This document shows, in pieces, positions 41,285-49,542 of a DNA stretch of 54,834 nt. This DNA comes from Candidatus Stahliibacteriota bacterium (GTDB taxonomy: Bacteria; Hydrothermota; Tepidihabitantia; B3-TA06), in contig SOJW01000053.1 in the NCBI GenBank assembly GCA_004375895.1, positions 1-54,834 of the forward strand. The letters are read 5' to 3'. The first letter of the stretch is position 1. Every line of letters begins with the position of its first letter. A model generated the notes under the pieces. That model saw nothing but the letters and a program-made list of their open reading frames with translations. It had not been told where the DNA came from and searched no databases. The translations under genes were made by a program, and so were the position numbers.

Positions 41285-42616
41285 TTACCTTTTAAAGACT
41301 TCCTTCATGGCATCCTCGAGTATGGAAAGCGCCGTATCCACATCCTCCTTGGTGACCACCAGCGGCGGGATGAACCGGATTCCCGAAGCGCCGCAGCCAA
41401 GGATGATAAGCCCGCGCATGAACGCCTGACGCACCACCGCGGTGCGTTTTTCAGGCCAACCCTCACGGCTCTCCTTAGATTTCACTACCTCGACCGCCAG
41501 CATCAGGCCGCGGCCACGGGCGTGATCCAGATTATCCCAGCGGTTTGTCAGTTCCTTGAGCTTGGAAAGGAAGTAGGCACCGACCTCTCGAGCGTTGGCA
41601 ATAAGACCCTCCTCCAGCAGCTCGATGGTGGCAAGTGCGGCACGGCAGGAAACAGGGTTTCCGCCGAAGGTTGAAGCGTGCGCCCCAGGCTTCCAGTCCA
41701 TTATGGAGGAGGCGGCAACCGTGGCTCCCAGAGGCAGACCAGAGGCGATCCCCTTGGCAAGGGTCACGATGTCAGGCAGAACCCCGTCGTGCTCAATGGC
41801 AAACATCTTGCCGGTGCGCCCCATGCCGGCCTGGATCTCGTCGTCCACGAAGAGAATACCATACTTTTCGAGCATTGCCCTGAGTTCCTTCATGTAGCCT
41901 TCGGGCGGAACATTGTAGCCGCCCTCGCCCTGGATTGGCTCGGTAAAGAACGCGGCCACCTCTTCTGCAGGAATCTCGCGCGTGAACACCACCTCCTCGA
42001 TGTAGCGAAGACACCCCAAATCACATTTCGGATATGTCTCGTGGAAGGCGCAGCGGTAACAGTCAGGATAGGGAACGTGGATAACCTGAGGAACCAATGG
42101 GGCGAAGCGTTCGCGCTGGATCGATTTCGAGGAGGAGAGAGACAACGCCCCGAAGGTTCTGCCGTGGAACGCACCATAATAGGCAAGCCAGTAGGGACGC
42201 CTGGTATGGTAGCGGGAAAGCTTCATCGCGGCCTCAACCGCCTCTGCACCTGAGTTTGAGAAGAAGACTTTCTTGTTGGGTGAGCCTGGGGTAATTACCG
42301 CAAGCTTTTCTGCCAGATTGACCTGCGGTGGATAATAGAAGTCGGTGCCTGACATGTGCATAAGCTTTCCTGCCTGATCGCGAATCGCGGCAACAACCTT
42401 GGGATGGCAGTGGCCGGTTGCACATACCGCGATGCCTGCGGCAAAGTCAAGAAACCGGTTGCCGTCAACGTCCCATATATTTACCCCCTGGCCGCGTTCT
42501 GCGGCTACCGAATAGATCCCGTCGCGTGTGTATGATGGTGAGATGTATTTTTCGTCTTTCTTGATAAGGGCCTCGAACTTTGGGCCGGGTAGCTTCTTTA
42601 TCTCAGGCTTGGCCAT
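41285..42616 (-). CDS. Class III aminotransferase, acetylornithine aminotransferase-like
   Basis: A 443-residue PLP enzyme. Motifs: FLDFAAGIAVCATGHCHPKVV, FFSNSGAEAVEAAMKLSRYHT, YYGAFHGRTFGALSLS, TEPIQGEGGYNVPP, LFVDDEIQAGMGRTGKMFA, and the PLP lysine in IVTLAKGIASGLPLG. A Cys-rich insertion (YPDCYRCAFHETYPKCDLGC, about 190-210) resembles archaeal-type members, some of which are amino-acid racemases or broad-range aminotransferases, so I do not assign argD or gabT. GGAGG precedes the start. Alone in its transcript. Confidence 0.92.
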   Translation of the reverse strand: MAKPEIKKLPGPKFEALIKKDEKYISPSYTRDGIYSVAAERGQGVNIWDVDGNRFLDFAAGIAVCATGHCHPKVVAAIRDQAGKLMHMSGTDFYYPPQVNLAEKLAVITPGSPNKKVFFSNSGAEAVEAAMKLSRYHTRRPYWLAYYGAFHGRTFGALSLSSSKSIQRERFAPLVPQVIHVPYPDCYRCAFHETYPKCDLGCLRYIEEVVFTREIPAEEVAAFFTEPIQGEGGYNVPPEGYMKELRAMLEKYGILFVDDEIQAGMGRTGKMFAIEHDGVLPDIVTLAKGIASGLPLGATVAASSIMDWKPGAHASTFGGNPVSCRAALATIELLEEGLIANAREVGAYFLSKLKELTNRWDNLDHARGRGLMLAVEVVKSKESREGWPEKRTAVVRQAFMRGLIILGCGASGIRFIPPLVVTKEDVDTALSILEDAMKEVFKR

Positions 42617-42655
42617 AAATCCTCCAATTTAATCAGGTTGCCAGTATATGTGCCT

Positions 42656-42772
42656 GACATGTGTTTCGGACATGTGTCTCGGACATGTGTTTCGGACATG
42701 TGTCTCGAACATGTGTCTCGGGCGTGTGTTACGGGCGGGTGTTACGGGCGTGTGTTACGGGCGGGTGTTACG
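42656..42772 (+). repeat. Nine 13-bp tandem units changing type midway
   Basis: Units 1-5 are GACATGTGTYTCG (last AACATGTGTCTCG); units 6-9 are GGCGTGTGTTACG alternating with GGCGGGTGTTACG; then GGTGATTC. The second half is a 13-bp version of the GTGTTACGG repeat. It lies upstream (5') of the aminotransferase on the opposite strand. Confidence 0.9.
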
Positions 42773-42844
42773 GGTGATTCTACGGATTAAAGTGACGCAG
42801 TCAAGGATATCTGACTTCTTAAAACCGATGCCAAAGACGACACC

Positions 42845-43123
42845 ATGACTAGTTTTGTTGCCGAAGAACCTGCGAAAGAAACACCAACTCTTTGGACCCC
42901 GCTCTCCCCTATCGGAAACAAAATAGTACTGCTGTATCACAACAATCCTGAGGGTCTCCACGCGCAGGTCTTCGACGCCACAGGCCGCAAGGTGGATGAG
43001 GTACATGCGGATGGATCGTCAGGAACCATCACCTGGGGCGAGGATCAAATGCCTGGAGTCTACTTCATTCGCTTGCTTGCAAACAAATCAGGATTTACCC
43101 AAAAGGTGATACTAACGAGGTAG
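42845..43123 (+). pseudogene. Orphan type IX sorting domain
   Basis: 92 codons that are almost only a sorting domain: LSPIGNKIVLLYHNNPEGLHAQ in pieces, VFDATGRKVDEV, GTITWGEDQMPGVYFIRLLANKSG, ending QKVILTR. No signal peptide, no cargo domain and no ribosome site at ATG 42845; a stop lies at 42812. It is most likely the 3' remnant of a larger secreted-protein gene whose body was lost next to the 13-bp repeat array. A close relative of its VFDATGRKVDE segment lies at 49060. Confidence 0.7.
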
Positions 43124-43135
43124 CTCCAGATGAAA

Positions 43136-43222
43136 CTGCGATCTTTTACCCTAAAGGGCACAAGTACCCCTTCGTGGTACAAGTGTCCGGAGGACAAAAG
43201 GAGCATTAAATTCGGGGTTCCT
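43136..43222 (+). repeat. GCGATCTTTTACC hairpin-type repeat
   Basis: GCGATCTTTTACCC with nested hairpins (CCCCTTCG..GTGG) and the ending AAAAGGAGCATTAAA, related to 32544-32592. After it, 43230-43315 contains a frame ending KEVILIEGEISKLLEEWQ with no start; I cannot place it. The rest up to 43437 is empty. Confidence 0.45.
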
Positions 43223-43437
43223 GCGACGCTGCTAAACAACGGCGAGGTAAAGAAGTCATCTTGATAGAGGGGGAAATTAGTAAGTTGTTAGAAGAATGGC
43301 AGGGGTATCCTTGAGAATCCAGGCACGGGTTTAAAGTAATTCCAGGTGCTGAAATATCATTATATTTCTGGAGATAAAAACTGTGAATCAGGATGCCTTA
43401 ACGGTCTTGAACAGTCTGCATTATACTCTTAATACCC

Positions 43438-43465
43438 TTGACAGGATCTTTTATTGGACTATAAT
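43438..43465 (+). promoter_or_regulatory. Promoter for the 43492 helical protein
   Basis: TTGACA at 43438-43443, 16 nt, TATAAT at 43460-43465 (full consensus); AAGGAGG then GTG 43492. Confidence 0.82.
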
Positions 43466-43491
43466 CCGTTACCAATCAAGGAGGAAGAATC

Positions 43492-44166
43492 GTGAAAAAA
43501 TATCTTATCGCTCTAGCGCTAATCCTCCCCGTAATAGCCATGGCTGGCGAACTCAACATGGCTGCAACCGACGATTTCGTCAACTCGGTCAAGGCGGTTG
43601 AGGAAAAGATTGACGAGGCAGGCGCCCTTATGGACGATGCGGTGGGAACCTTCTTCGGTCTTCTTGACTCGATCGTAGAACTGCCTAAACCTACCAGTAC
43701 AATGGAAGAGATAATGGCAGAGATCGAGGGTGCCAAGGGGAAGAAAGCAAAGCAAGCAGCCCAGGAACTCTACGAGAATCACCTCAAGGAACTCGAAGCG
43801 CGTGACCTTGCACTCGAAGAGATGTGGCAGAACAGCGAGATCAAGCAACAGATCATGGAATACTTCGGTAATCGCAAGGAGGTGGCTCTCTCTATTAAGG
43901 ACAACGTGCAGAAAGCCGTCGAGCTGGATGTGGCCGCAATCAAGGAGCTTACCACTCTCCCTGAAAAAGGCAAGGCTGCAATAAAAGACATCACCAACCA
44001 GATACAGGCTGATCCTACGGTTGCCCTTTCAGCAAAGAAGGTCATCAAGGCAGTGAAGGAGGCCATTGACTCCATCAAGGCGACCAAGGAAAAGGCCGAG
44101 CAGCAGAAGGAAACCGCTGGGAAACTTCTGAACTGGCTGAAGAATCTGGTGAAGACGGAAGAATAG
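43492..44166 (+). CDS. Exported alpha-helical (coiled-coil) protein
   Basis: A 224-residue protein starting at GTG 43492, with signal peptide MKKYLIALALILPVIAMAG. The mature part is almost entirely helical and charged, with heptad-like runs (AGALMDDAV, ENHLKELEARDLALEEMW, VKEAIDSIKATKEKAEQQKE). No family is recognised; it could be a periplasmic structural or lipid/peptide-binding bundle. A consensus promoter, a strong ribosome site (AAGGAGG) and an efficient terminator suggest high expression. Confidence 0.78.
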   Translation: MKKYLIALALILPVIAMAGELNMAATDDFVNSVKAVEEKIDEAGALMDDAVGTFFGLLDSIVELPKPTSTMEEIMAEIEGAKGKKAKQAAQELYENHLKELEARDLALEEMWQNSEIKQQIMEYFGNRKEVALSIKDNVQKAVELDVAAIKELTTLPEKGKAAIKDITNQIQADPTVALSAKKVIKAVKEAIDSIKATKEKAEQQKETAGKLLNWLKNLVKTEE

Positions 44167-44191
44167 GGCCTTATCCGTTGAGAAAATCGAA

Positions 44192-44222
44192 AAGAGCGGG
44201 ACTTTGGTCCCGCTTCTTCTTT
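44192..44222 (+). terminator. Terminator of the 43492 gene
   Basis: AGCGGGAC, loop TTTG, GTCCCGCT, then TCTTCTTT. Confidence 0.85.
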
Positions 44223-44275
44223 AAGGCTCTCATTTAAGATCACCCCGCAGGGGGGCTATTGCTTGTTCCTAGGGT

Positions 44276-45607
44276 TTATGCGATCAAACCGCGCTTGCGC
44301 AAGAGTTTTGCAACCACCGCCTCAAGCTCGGGCAGCACCGCATCGTCGAGATCGTAGTAGACCCGGGTTGAAGGCTTGGCGATCTCAATCACCTTCTGCA
44401 GATCAATCGGCGTACCGATAACCACCGTATCAGCAGGGACGGCGTCTATTGATGCCTTCATGTCATGAAGCTGTTCAGGACCGTAACCCAGGGCAGGCAG
44501 CAAGGGTGCTGTCTGGTTGTAGCGCTCAATCGTTTCCTTAATCCGTCCCACCGCGTAAGGTATTGGATCAACGATCTCAGCCGCCCCGAACTTCTTGGCG
44601 GCGATGGTTCCCGCACCTATCTTCATGCCGCCGTGGGTGAGCGTGGGGCCGTCCTCTACCACCACAACCCTCTTGCCGCGGATGAGACTCTCGTCCTCAA
44701 CCTTAACCGGCGAGGCGGACCTGATGATTCTGGCCTTGGGGTTCAGGCGCTTTGCCGCCTCTTCCACTTCCGCAATCTGTTCTGGTGTGGCGGAACCGAT
44801 CTTGTTTATCAAAATCATATCAGCCATGCGGAAGTTCACCGCACCCGGATAGTAGGTCTGCTCGTGACCGGCGCGCAAGGGATCGGCAAGCACGATGGCG
44901 AGATCAGGCCGATAGAAGGGGATGTCGTTGTTCCCGCCGTCCCAGATCACCAGCTGGAACTCCTTCTCGCAGGAGGCAAGGATCGCGCCGTAGTCCACCC
45001 CAGCAAAAACGGTGCTGCCTGCCTGGATGTGCGGCTCGTACTCCTCGCGCTCCTCTACGGTGCAGTTGTGTTTGTCCATATCCTCAATTGTATCAAAGCG
45101 CTGTACCGCCTGAGCGGCCAGATCACCGTAAGGCATGGGATGGCGCACCGCAGCGTAGCGGATCTCGTACTTGACAAGGATTTTGGCGACCGCACGCGAG
45201 GTCTGGGACTTGCCCGCACCGGTGCGCACCGCACACACAGAGATCACCGGAAGCTTGGAGGAGAGCATGGTGCTCCTCGGACCCATAAGCCTGAAGTCGG
45301 CACCTGCGGCAAGTACTGTAGATGCGCGATCCATCACATACTCGTGACTTACGTCGGAATAGGCAAACACAACCTCGTCCACATCATACTTCTTGATTAA
45401 ATCAACCAACCTCTCCTCCGCCTCTATTTCTATCCCCTCAGGGTAAAGCGAACCTGCTAAACTCGAAGGATAACGACGGCCCTCGATCTCGGGAATCTGG
45501 GTTGCGGTGAACGCCACAACCTCGTAGTTCTCGTTGTTTCTGTAGCATACATTAAAGTTGTGGAAGTCGCGTCCCGCAGCTCCCATTATGATAACTCTTC
45601 TCCGCAT
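44276..45607 (-). CDS. Cyclic 2,3-diphosphoglycerate synthetase-like P-loop protein
   Basis: A 443-residue protein of the family annotated as cyclic 2,3-diphosphoglycerate synthetase (CpgS) or a related GTPase. ATG 45607 is preferred over GTG 45613 as AAAGGAG sits 5 nt before it. The N-terminal Rossmann-like part (RVIIMGAAGRDFHNFNVCYR, 4-23) is followed by a P-loop VRTGAGKS (127-134), and VIWDGGNNDIPFYRPDLAIVLAD (about 210-232). In methanogens the product cyclises 2,3-diphosphoglycerate as an osmolyte or thermoprotectant; bacterial homologues lack a proven role. Divergent from the 45769 gene. Confidence 0.85.
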   Translation of the reverse strand: MRRRVIIMGAAGRDFHNFNVCYRNNENYEVVAFTATQIPEIEGRRYPSSLAGSLYPEGIEIEAEERLVDLIKKYDVDEVVFAYSDVSHEYVMDRASTVLAAGADFRLMGPRSTMLSSKLPVISVCAVRTGAGKSQTSRAVAKILVKYEIRYAAVRHPMPYGDLAAQAVQRFDTIEDMDKHNCTVEEREEYEPHIQAGSTVFAGVDYGAILASCEKEFQLVIWDGGNNDIPFYRPDLAIVLADPLRAGHEQTYYPGAVNFRMADMILINKIGSATPEQIAEVEEAAKRLNPKARIIRSASPVKVEDESLIRGKRVVVVEDGPTLTHGGMKIGAGTIAAKKFGAAEIVDPIPYAVGRIKETIERYNQTAPLLPALGYGPEQLHDMKASIDAVPADTVVIGTPIDLQKVIEIAKPSTRVYYDLDDAVLPELEAVVAKLLRKRGLIA

Positions 45608-45652
45608 CAGCACTCCTTTCTCAAATTCCAGAGATTGCGTGCTCGGACTCCA

Positions 45653-45680
45653 AGCATACGGATCAGGTGCAAGTTGTCAA
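45653..45680 (-). promoter_or_regulatory. Promoter for the cpgS-like gene
   Basis: Minus strand TTGACA (45680-45675), 16 nt, TATGCT (45658-45653). Confidence 0.72.
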
Positions 45681-45716
45681 CTCATAGAAGACTTTGGCTA
45701 CTTCTCGCCCAAAGGC

Positions 45717-45748
45717 TTGACATTCTTGATAAAGGGCACTACTATAAA
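45717..45748 (+). promoter_or_regulatory. Promoter for the 45769 gene
   Basis: TTGACA at 45717-45722. The -10 box is either TACTAT (45740, 17-nt spacer) or TATAAA (45743, 20 nt). TAGGAGG and GTG 45769 follow. Confidence 0.55.
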
Positions 45749-45768
45749 GATATAAACTAGGAGGAATT

Positions 45769-46351
45769 GTGCGTAAATCCATAGTGATCTTTGCTTTGAT
45801 TATTCTGGCGCTGCCGTCGGTAAACCACGCGGCGGACAGCCTTGACGTAACGCCCGTCGAGATAATATTCCCGAGACCGATGCAGTTCGAACCATTCAAT
45901 CCCACCGCTATATATCTGGAACGGACGGTCCAGGAAACCCCATACGTGTATCTGATGTGTAGGATCGAGAATTTGGACCTCTCTGAAATTTTATACGAGG
46001 ATACCCTCGTACACTGTTTTGCAGCCAACGAAGAATTCACGGCGATGTTTGCGGAACCAGCTCTTGAGACCAGCGGCTATATAATTACTTTCTGGGCAGA
46101 GGATGGAAGCGGATCGAACATCAGTCATCCACCGCTTACGGATATATTCGGCTATACCGGAATAGATGAAACGCCTGCATCTGATAACTTCAATCTGCAT
46201 GTATTCACTTCCGTGGGTTCTCAGATAGTGCTTAGATATTCAAACAGTCCGCAGGGATTCCACGGGTAAGTGTTACGGGTCCGGGGTGTATTTCATCCGA
46301 GTTCGGTCCCGGCGTTCTTCAACCATCCAGAAGGTAATCCTTATCCGGTAG
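45769..46351 (+). pseudogene. Secreted sorting-domain protein broken by a repeat
   Basis: GTG 45769 starts a secreted protein (signal KSIVIFALIILALPSVNHA) whose body, ADSLDVTPVEII..EPALETSGYIITFWAED, matches the intact tandem paralogue at 46511. The sorting domain begins (ASDNFNLHVFTSVGSQIVLRY) but is cut at FHG by GGG TAA GTGTTACGGGT (46264-46280). The missing end resumes right after, in another frame: GSGVYFIRVRSRRSSTIQ, KVILIR, stop 46351. About 25 residues of the domain have been replaced by the repeat. The truncated product would lack the conserved C-terminus needed for type IX sorting. Confidence 0.85.
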
Positions 46352-46413
46352 ACAAGGGCAAGGGGTTTAAACCCCTTGTCAACCCTATGCGCGTCCCAGG
46401 GGTATGTTATGGG

Positions 46414-46441
46414 TTGACATATCCCTAAAATCAGTTAAAAT
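46414..46441 (+). promoter_or_regulatory. Promoter for the 46511 gene
   Basis: TTGACA at 46414-46419, 16 nt, TAAAAT at 46436-46441. GTTATGGG touches the -35 box. Confidence 0.72.
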
Positions 46442-46510
46442 TAGTAAGGATTTTACCGATCGAGTTGTGGCCTTGGATAAGCAAGAGAAGATATTCGTCC
46501 AGGAGGGAAA

Positions 46511-47206
46511 ATGAGCAGAACGATGGTTATCTTTAGCGTACTTATGCTGCTGGCGTTGCCGGTATTAGGAGTGAGCACCGCAGCCGCCGACAGCCTTGAC
46601 ATAACCCCTTACGAGATAATCGCGCCGGAGAGGATTCAGCAAGAGCCCTTCAGGCCTCGGGCGTGGTACGCTGAACGCGGAGGCGTAGAAGTCCAGGAAC
46701 CTTCTTTAATTTGCCTTATTGTAGACCTGGACTCTCAGGACCCGGTATACCTGGACTCCGTCCCTGTGTGGAAGATAGAACCTTACGACACCATAAAGGC
46801 GACGTTCGACGAGGCTGATCCTGCACCTGCCGTCTACGAGATCACCTTCTGGGCGGAGAATAATTGGCCTATAAATATCAGCTACCCGCCGCTTGTGGAC
46901 ACCTTCTACTACAAAGTAGGTATAACGGAAACCCCTGTCCCCGGCGAGTTCAATCTGGACCCAGTCTCCCCCGATCCGACTACACGCTCTGTTACTGTGA
47001 GTTTCTCTCTAGGGCACCCTACCGAGATCACCCTTTCCGTCTATGATTTGACCGGCAAGACCGTAACCCGCCTTGCGTCCGGCACCTGGAAGCAAGGCAG
47101 ACACTGCGTACGTTGGAATACCTCGGATGCACCGCCTGGCGTTTACTTTGTGCGTCTCACAACACCTGGGTTCTCAGCATCCCGCAAGGTGGTACTGCTG
47201 AACTAG
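46511..47206 (+). CDS. Small secreted protein with type IX sorting domain
   Basis: A 231-residue exported protein: signal MSRTMVIFSVLMLLALPVLG, a domain of about 110 residues (ADSLDITPYEIIAPERI to YEITFWAENNWPINISYPP) shared with the 45769 gene, and a complete C-terminal sorting domain (FSLGHPTEITLSVYDLTGKTV, HCVRWNTSDAPPGVYFVRLTT, ending KVVLLN). AGGAGG precedes the start. The shared domain has no name that I know. The intact copy of a tandem duplication. Confidence 0.8.
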   Translation: MSRTMVIFSVLMLLALPVLGVSTAAADSLDITPYEIIAPERIQQEPFRPRAWYAERGGVEVQEPSLICLIVDLDSQDPVYLDSVPVWKIEPYDTIKATFDEADPAPAVYEITFWAENNWPINISYPPLVDTFYYKVGITETPVPGEFNLDPVSPDPTTRSVTVSFSLGHPTEITLSVYDLTGKTVTRLASGTWKQGRHCVRWNTSDAPPGVYFVRLTTPGFSASRKVVLLN

Positions 47207-47258
47207 ATTTTTTACAACTCAGAATAAGTGTCTGCGCAGGGTTCAGGGTATAAAAAAC

Positions 47259-47286
47259 TTGACGTGCACCTATAGATAATTATAAT
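47259..47286 (+). promoter_or_regulatory. Promoter for the C10 peptidase
   Basis: TTGACG at 47259-47264, 16 nt, TATAAT at 47281-47286; AAAAGGAG then ATG 47314. Confidence 0.75.
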
Positions 47287-47313
47287 CGGGCAATCTGGTA
47301 AAAGGAGATCACA

Positions 47314-48900
47314 ATGTTGCAGATAAATCTCTGGGCAAGGAGGACGCTTGCCGCTACGGTTTCCCTTTTTGTAATCTTGGCAGGCTGGCTTCCGGCTGCA
47401 ACGGTTACCCCCCAGGAGGCTACAAAAGCGGCAATGACCCACATCCAATCCATGACCAACGTATGGAGCCAACTCCCATACCTTGAGAATCAAACCATCA
47501 CCGTAGACAAACTCAAGGAGCTGTGTGAAAATGAATCAAACCAGCTTCTGGGATACGTTGCCGAGCTAACACCAAGAGGATTCGTGGTACTTTCTGGAAA
47601 TACCCAGCTCGCCCCGATAATTGCCTATTCGTATCGCTGCAACTTCCCCTGGGAAGGGGAGGCGGATAACATCCTGCTTTGCATGCTAAAAACCGACCTC
47701 GCTTTAAGAGAAAAAGCCGTCTCTATAACGGACGCAAACATCTTAAGTGCGAACAACTCTTCATGGGAGAACTACCTTGCGGGTGAAGTATTGCTTGAGC
47801 TAACCGGGCAGTGGCCCTCTCCAGGTTTCACCCACACGGGTGGATGGGTTGAAACCACCTGGCGTCAAACTTACCCTTACAATGCCTACTGCCCCAAAGA
47901 TCCGGGAACAGGCAAGCGATGCGTGGTGGGGTGCGTTGCCACGGCGATGTCCCAGATCGTAGACTATCATTGTAACAGAAAAAACTATATGAGTGAAGTT
48001 CAACTCTACCAGTGGGACAGATATGTCTCAATGATGACAAGTCCATATATACGCATTGACCAGGACTCCTCTACATACGACTTCCCCTCGTTCAACGCCC
48101 TGAATGGATACCTGGAAGATTTGAGGAATATTTACCTTGCAGATTCCACCCCGGGTTATTACGATGTTGCCGCGCTTGCCTTCACCTGCGGCATCTTTGT
48201 CAAGATGCACTACTCAAGCAGTGGGTCGGGAACCAACGTAGATCGCGTTTCATTCGCCTTGATGTTCAAATTCGGATACCCCTCGGCGATGAATGTGGAC
48301 AAAAACACAGCGTGGTTCTACGACACCTTAAGCCAGAACATGAAAGATGCCCTGCCTGCGGAGCTGGGTATACACTATCCGGACGGTTCAAACGGCCATG
48401 CGATCGTCTGCGACGGGCTGCGTGAGATTGAAGGCGAGGACGACCAGTACCACCTGAATTTTGGCTGGGGACCCGATAGCCCTGATCCGATCACCACCGC
48501 ATGGTACGTCCTGCCTCAAGGGATGCCTCTCGGTTACAGGGTGGTATCAGGCGGGGTACTATCCATCAGACCCCCTGAAGGCTCCTACGTAGCGGAGCGC
48601 GCGGAGCCGCGTCCTGATCTGCCCTTTATTGAACAACTCTCCCCTACCCTGCAGATCGCTCCGGCTGCACTTACCTTATCTTACGGACTCCCCTACCCTG
48701 CAAGGGTGCGTTTGAAGATATACGACATCAACGGCCGGATGATCAAGACCCTCCTGGACGAAGATATGCCTGCCGGTTACCATCAAACAGAATGGGATAC
48801 GCGAGATGGAAAGGGTCGCGAGGTCGCGTCCGGGATCTATTTCTGCGTGCTCGAAACAAAGGAAGGAACTTACACGACAAAAGCCGTCGTAATACGATAA
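47314..48900 (+). CDS. C10-family (streptopain-like) cysteine peptidase with sorting domain
   Basis: A 528-residue exported peptidase. Signal peptide to about residue 29 (LAGWLPAA), then a streptopain-type propeptide (about 30-150, with GYVAELTPRGFVVLSGNTQLAPIIAYS in pieces, which normally blocks the active site). The catalytic domain has Cys207 in KRCVVGCVATAMSQIVDY and His362 in GSNGHAIVCDGL, followed by YHLNFGWGPDSPD, the Trp/Gly loop of C10 enzymes. The last 80 residues form a type IX-like sorting domain (RVRLKIYDINGRMIKTLL, ASGIYFCVLETKEG, TKAVVIR). A secreted or surface protease. AAAAGGAG precedes the start. Confidence 0.92.
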   Translation: MLQINLWARRTLAATVSLFVILAGWLPAATVTPQEATKAAMTHIQSMTNVWSQLPYLENQTITVDKLKELCENESNQLLGYVAELTPRGFVVLSGNTQLAPIIAYSYRCNFPWEGEADNILLCMLKTDLALREKAVSITDANILSANNSSWENYLAGEVLLELTGQWPSPGFTHTGGWVETTWRQTYPYNAYCPKDPGTGKRCVVGCVATAMSQIVDYHCNRKNYMSEVQLYQWDRYVSMMTSPYIRIDQDSSTYDFPSFNALNGYLEDLRNIYLADSTPGYYDVAALAFTCGIFVKMHYSSSGSGTNVDRVSFALMFKFGYPSAMNVDKNTAWFYDTLSQNMKDALPAELGIHYPDGSNGHAIVCDGLREIEGEDDQYHLNFGWGPDSPDPITTAWYVLPQGMPLGYRVVSGGVLSIRPPEGSYVAERAEPRPDLPFIEQLSPTLQIAPAALTLSYGLPYPARVRLKIYDINGRMIKTLLDEDMPAGYHQTEWDTRDGKGREVASGIYFCVLETKEGTYTTKAVVIR

Positions 48901-49014
48901 GAGCTTCTTCGGGCTAGGATAGTCACTAACTCCGCTGAGTTGGTGATGACGTAAACCGCTCCTTCCTGTCCATGGTCGATACATCTTCCAGCAGCACAGG
49001 CTCAGCGTGCCCCA

Positions 49015-49212
49015 GTCGGGTGCTCCAGTCTGTACTATTGTATCCGAACGGACGCTTCTATTTTCGACGCAACAGGCCGCAAGGTGGATGAGATACGCGC
49101 CTTCGGCCAAAGCGAGACGGTAACTTGGGGCAAGAACCACAATCCGGGGGTCTACTTCATAGTGCCGAGTGAGGGTAAGGCGTCGGCACAGAAAGTCATC
49201 TTGATAAAATAA
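49015..49212 (+). pseudogene. Orphan type IX sorting-domain fragment, frameshifted
   Basis: From 49060 the frame reads IFDATGRKVDEIRAFGQSE, then TVTWGKNHNPGVYFI and ends QKVILIK at 49212. The preceding strand VLLLYPNGRF lies in a different frame (49020-49055), so at least one frameshift separates them. No start or cargo domain. Its core is close to that of the orphan at 42845. Bases 48901-49014 hold nothing I recognise. Confidence 0.65.
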
Positions 49213-49425
49213 CCCCCTTCCCCTAACCCCTACCCGACGGCCCCAGACGGTGGGATTAACAGGGCACACTGTCCCACCAGGGGAGGGGAATTAGATAGTA
49301 AGCGGGCCGACCTGATACCCTATGGGGCACTCAGTACCCCAAGGGGCACGCTGAGGTCGGCCCCTACATTCTCAGGCGAAAGGGAGCATTAAAGATCGCC
49401 ACCATCCCTTCGGTCGCGATGACTA
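49213..49425. repeat. Three dispersed repeats in series
   Basis: CCCTTCCCCTAACCCCTACCC..GGGAGGGGAATTAGAT (49213-49295, copy of 21276-21357); GGGCCGACCT..AGGTCGGCCCCTAC (49303-49368); GGGAGCATTAAA (about 49381-49393); and GATCGCCAC..TCGCGATGAC (49394-49425), a piece of the 7150 repeat. Confidence 0.65.
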
Positions 49426-49429
49426 AGAT

Positions 49430-49482
49430 GGTGTGTTACGGGGGGTGTTACGGGGTGTGTTACGGGGTGTTACGGGTACGGG
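49430..49482 (+). repeat. GTGTTACGGG array ending at a promoter
   Basis: Four GTGTTACGG-type units with G-runs of 3-6 between them, then TACGGG directly before TTGACA at 49483. Confidence 0.85.
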
Positions 49483-49511
49483 TTGACAGGGGGGTTATTT
49501 TCGGATAAGCT
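49483..49511 (+). promoter_or_regulatory. Promoter for the Crp/Fnr regulator
   Basis: TTGACA at 49483-49488, 17 nt, TAAGCT at 49506-49511. Confidence 0.65.
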
Positions 49512-49542
49512 TACGGGCTAGAGCTATTGTAGGAGGAAGTCC

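Noticed and set aside
42648-42848. Cysteine-rich open frame across the 13-bp array
   Set aside because: The whole frame is the tandem repeat read through; no promoter, ribosome site or protein-like sequence.
44465-45400. Long plus-strand frame opposite the cpgS-like gene
   Set aside because: Shadow frame; the minus-strand protein has a P-loop and family-wide motifs.
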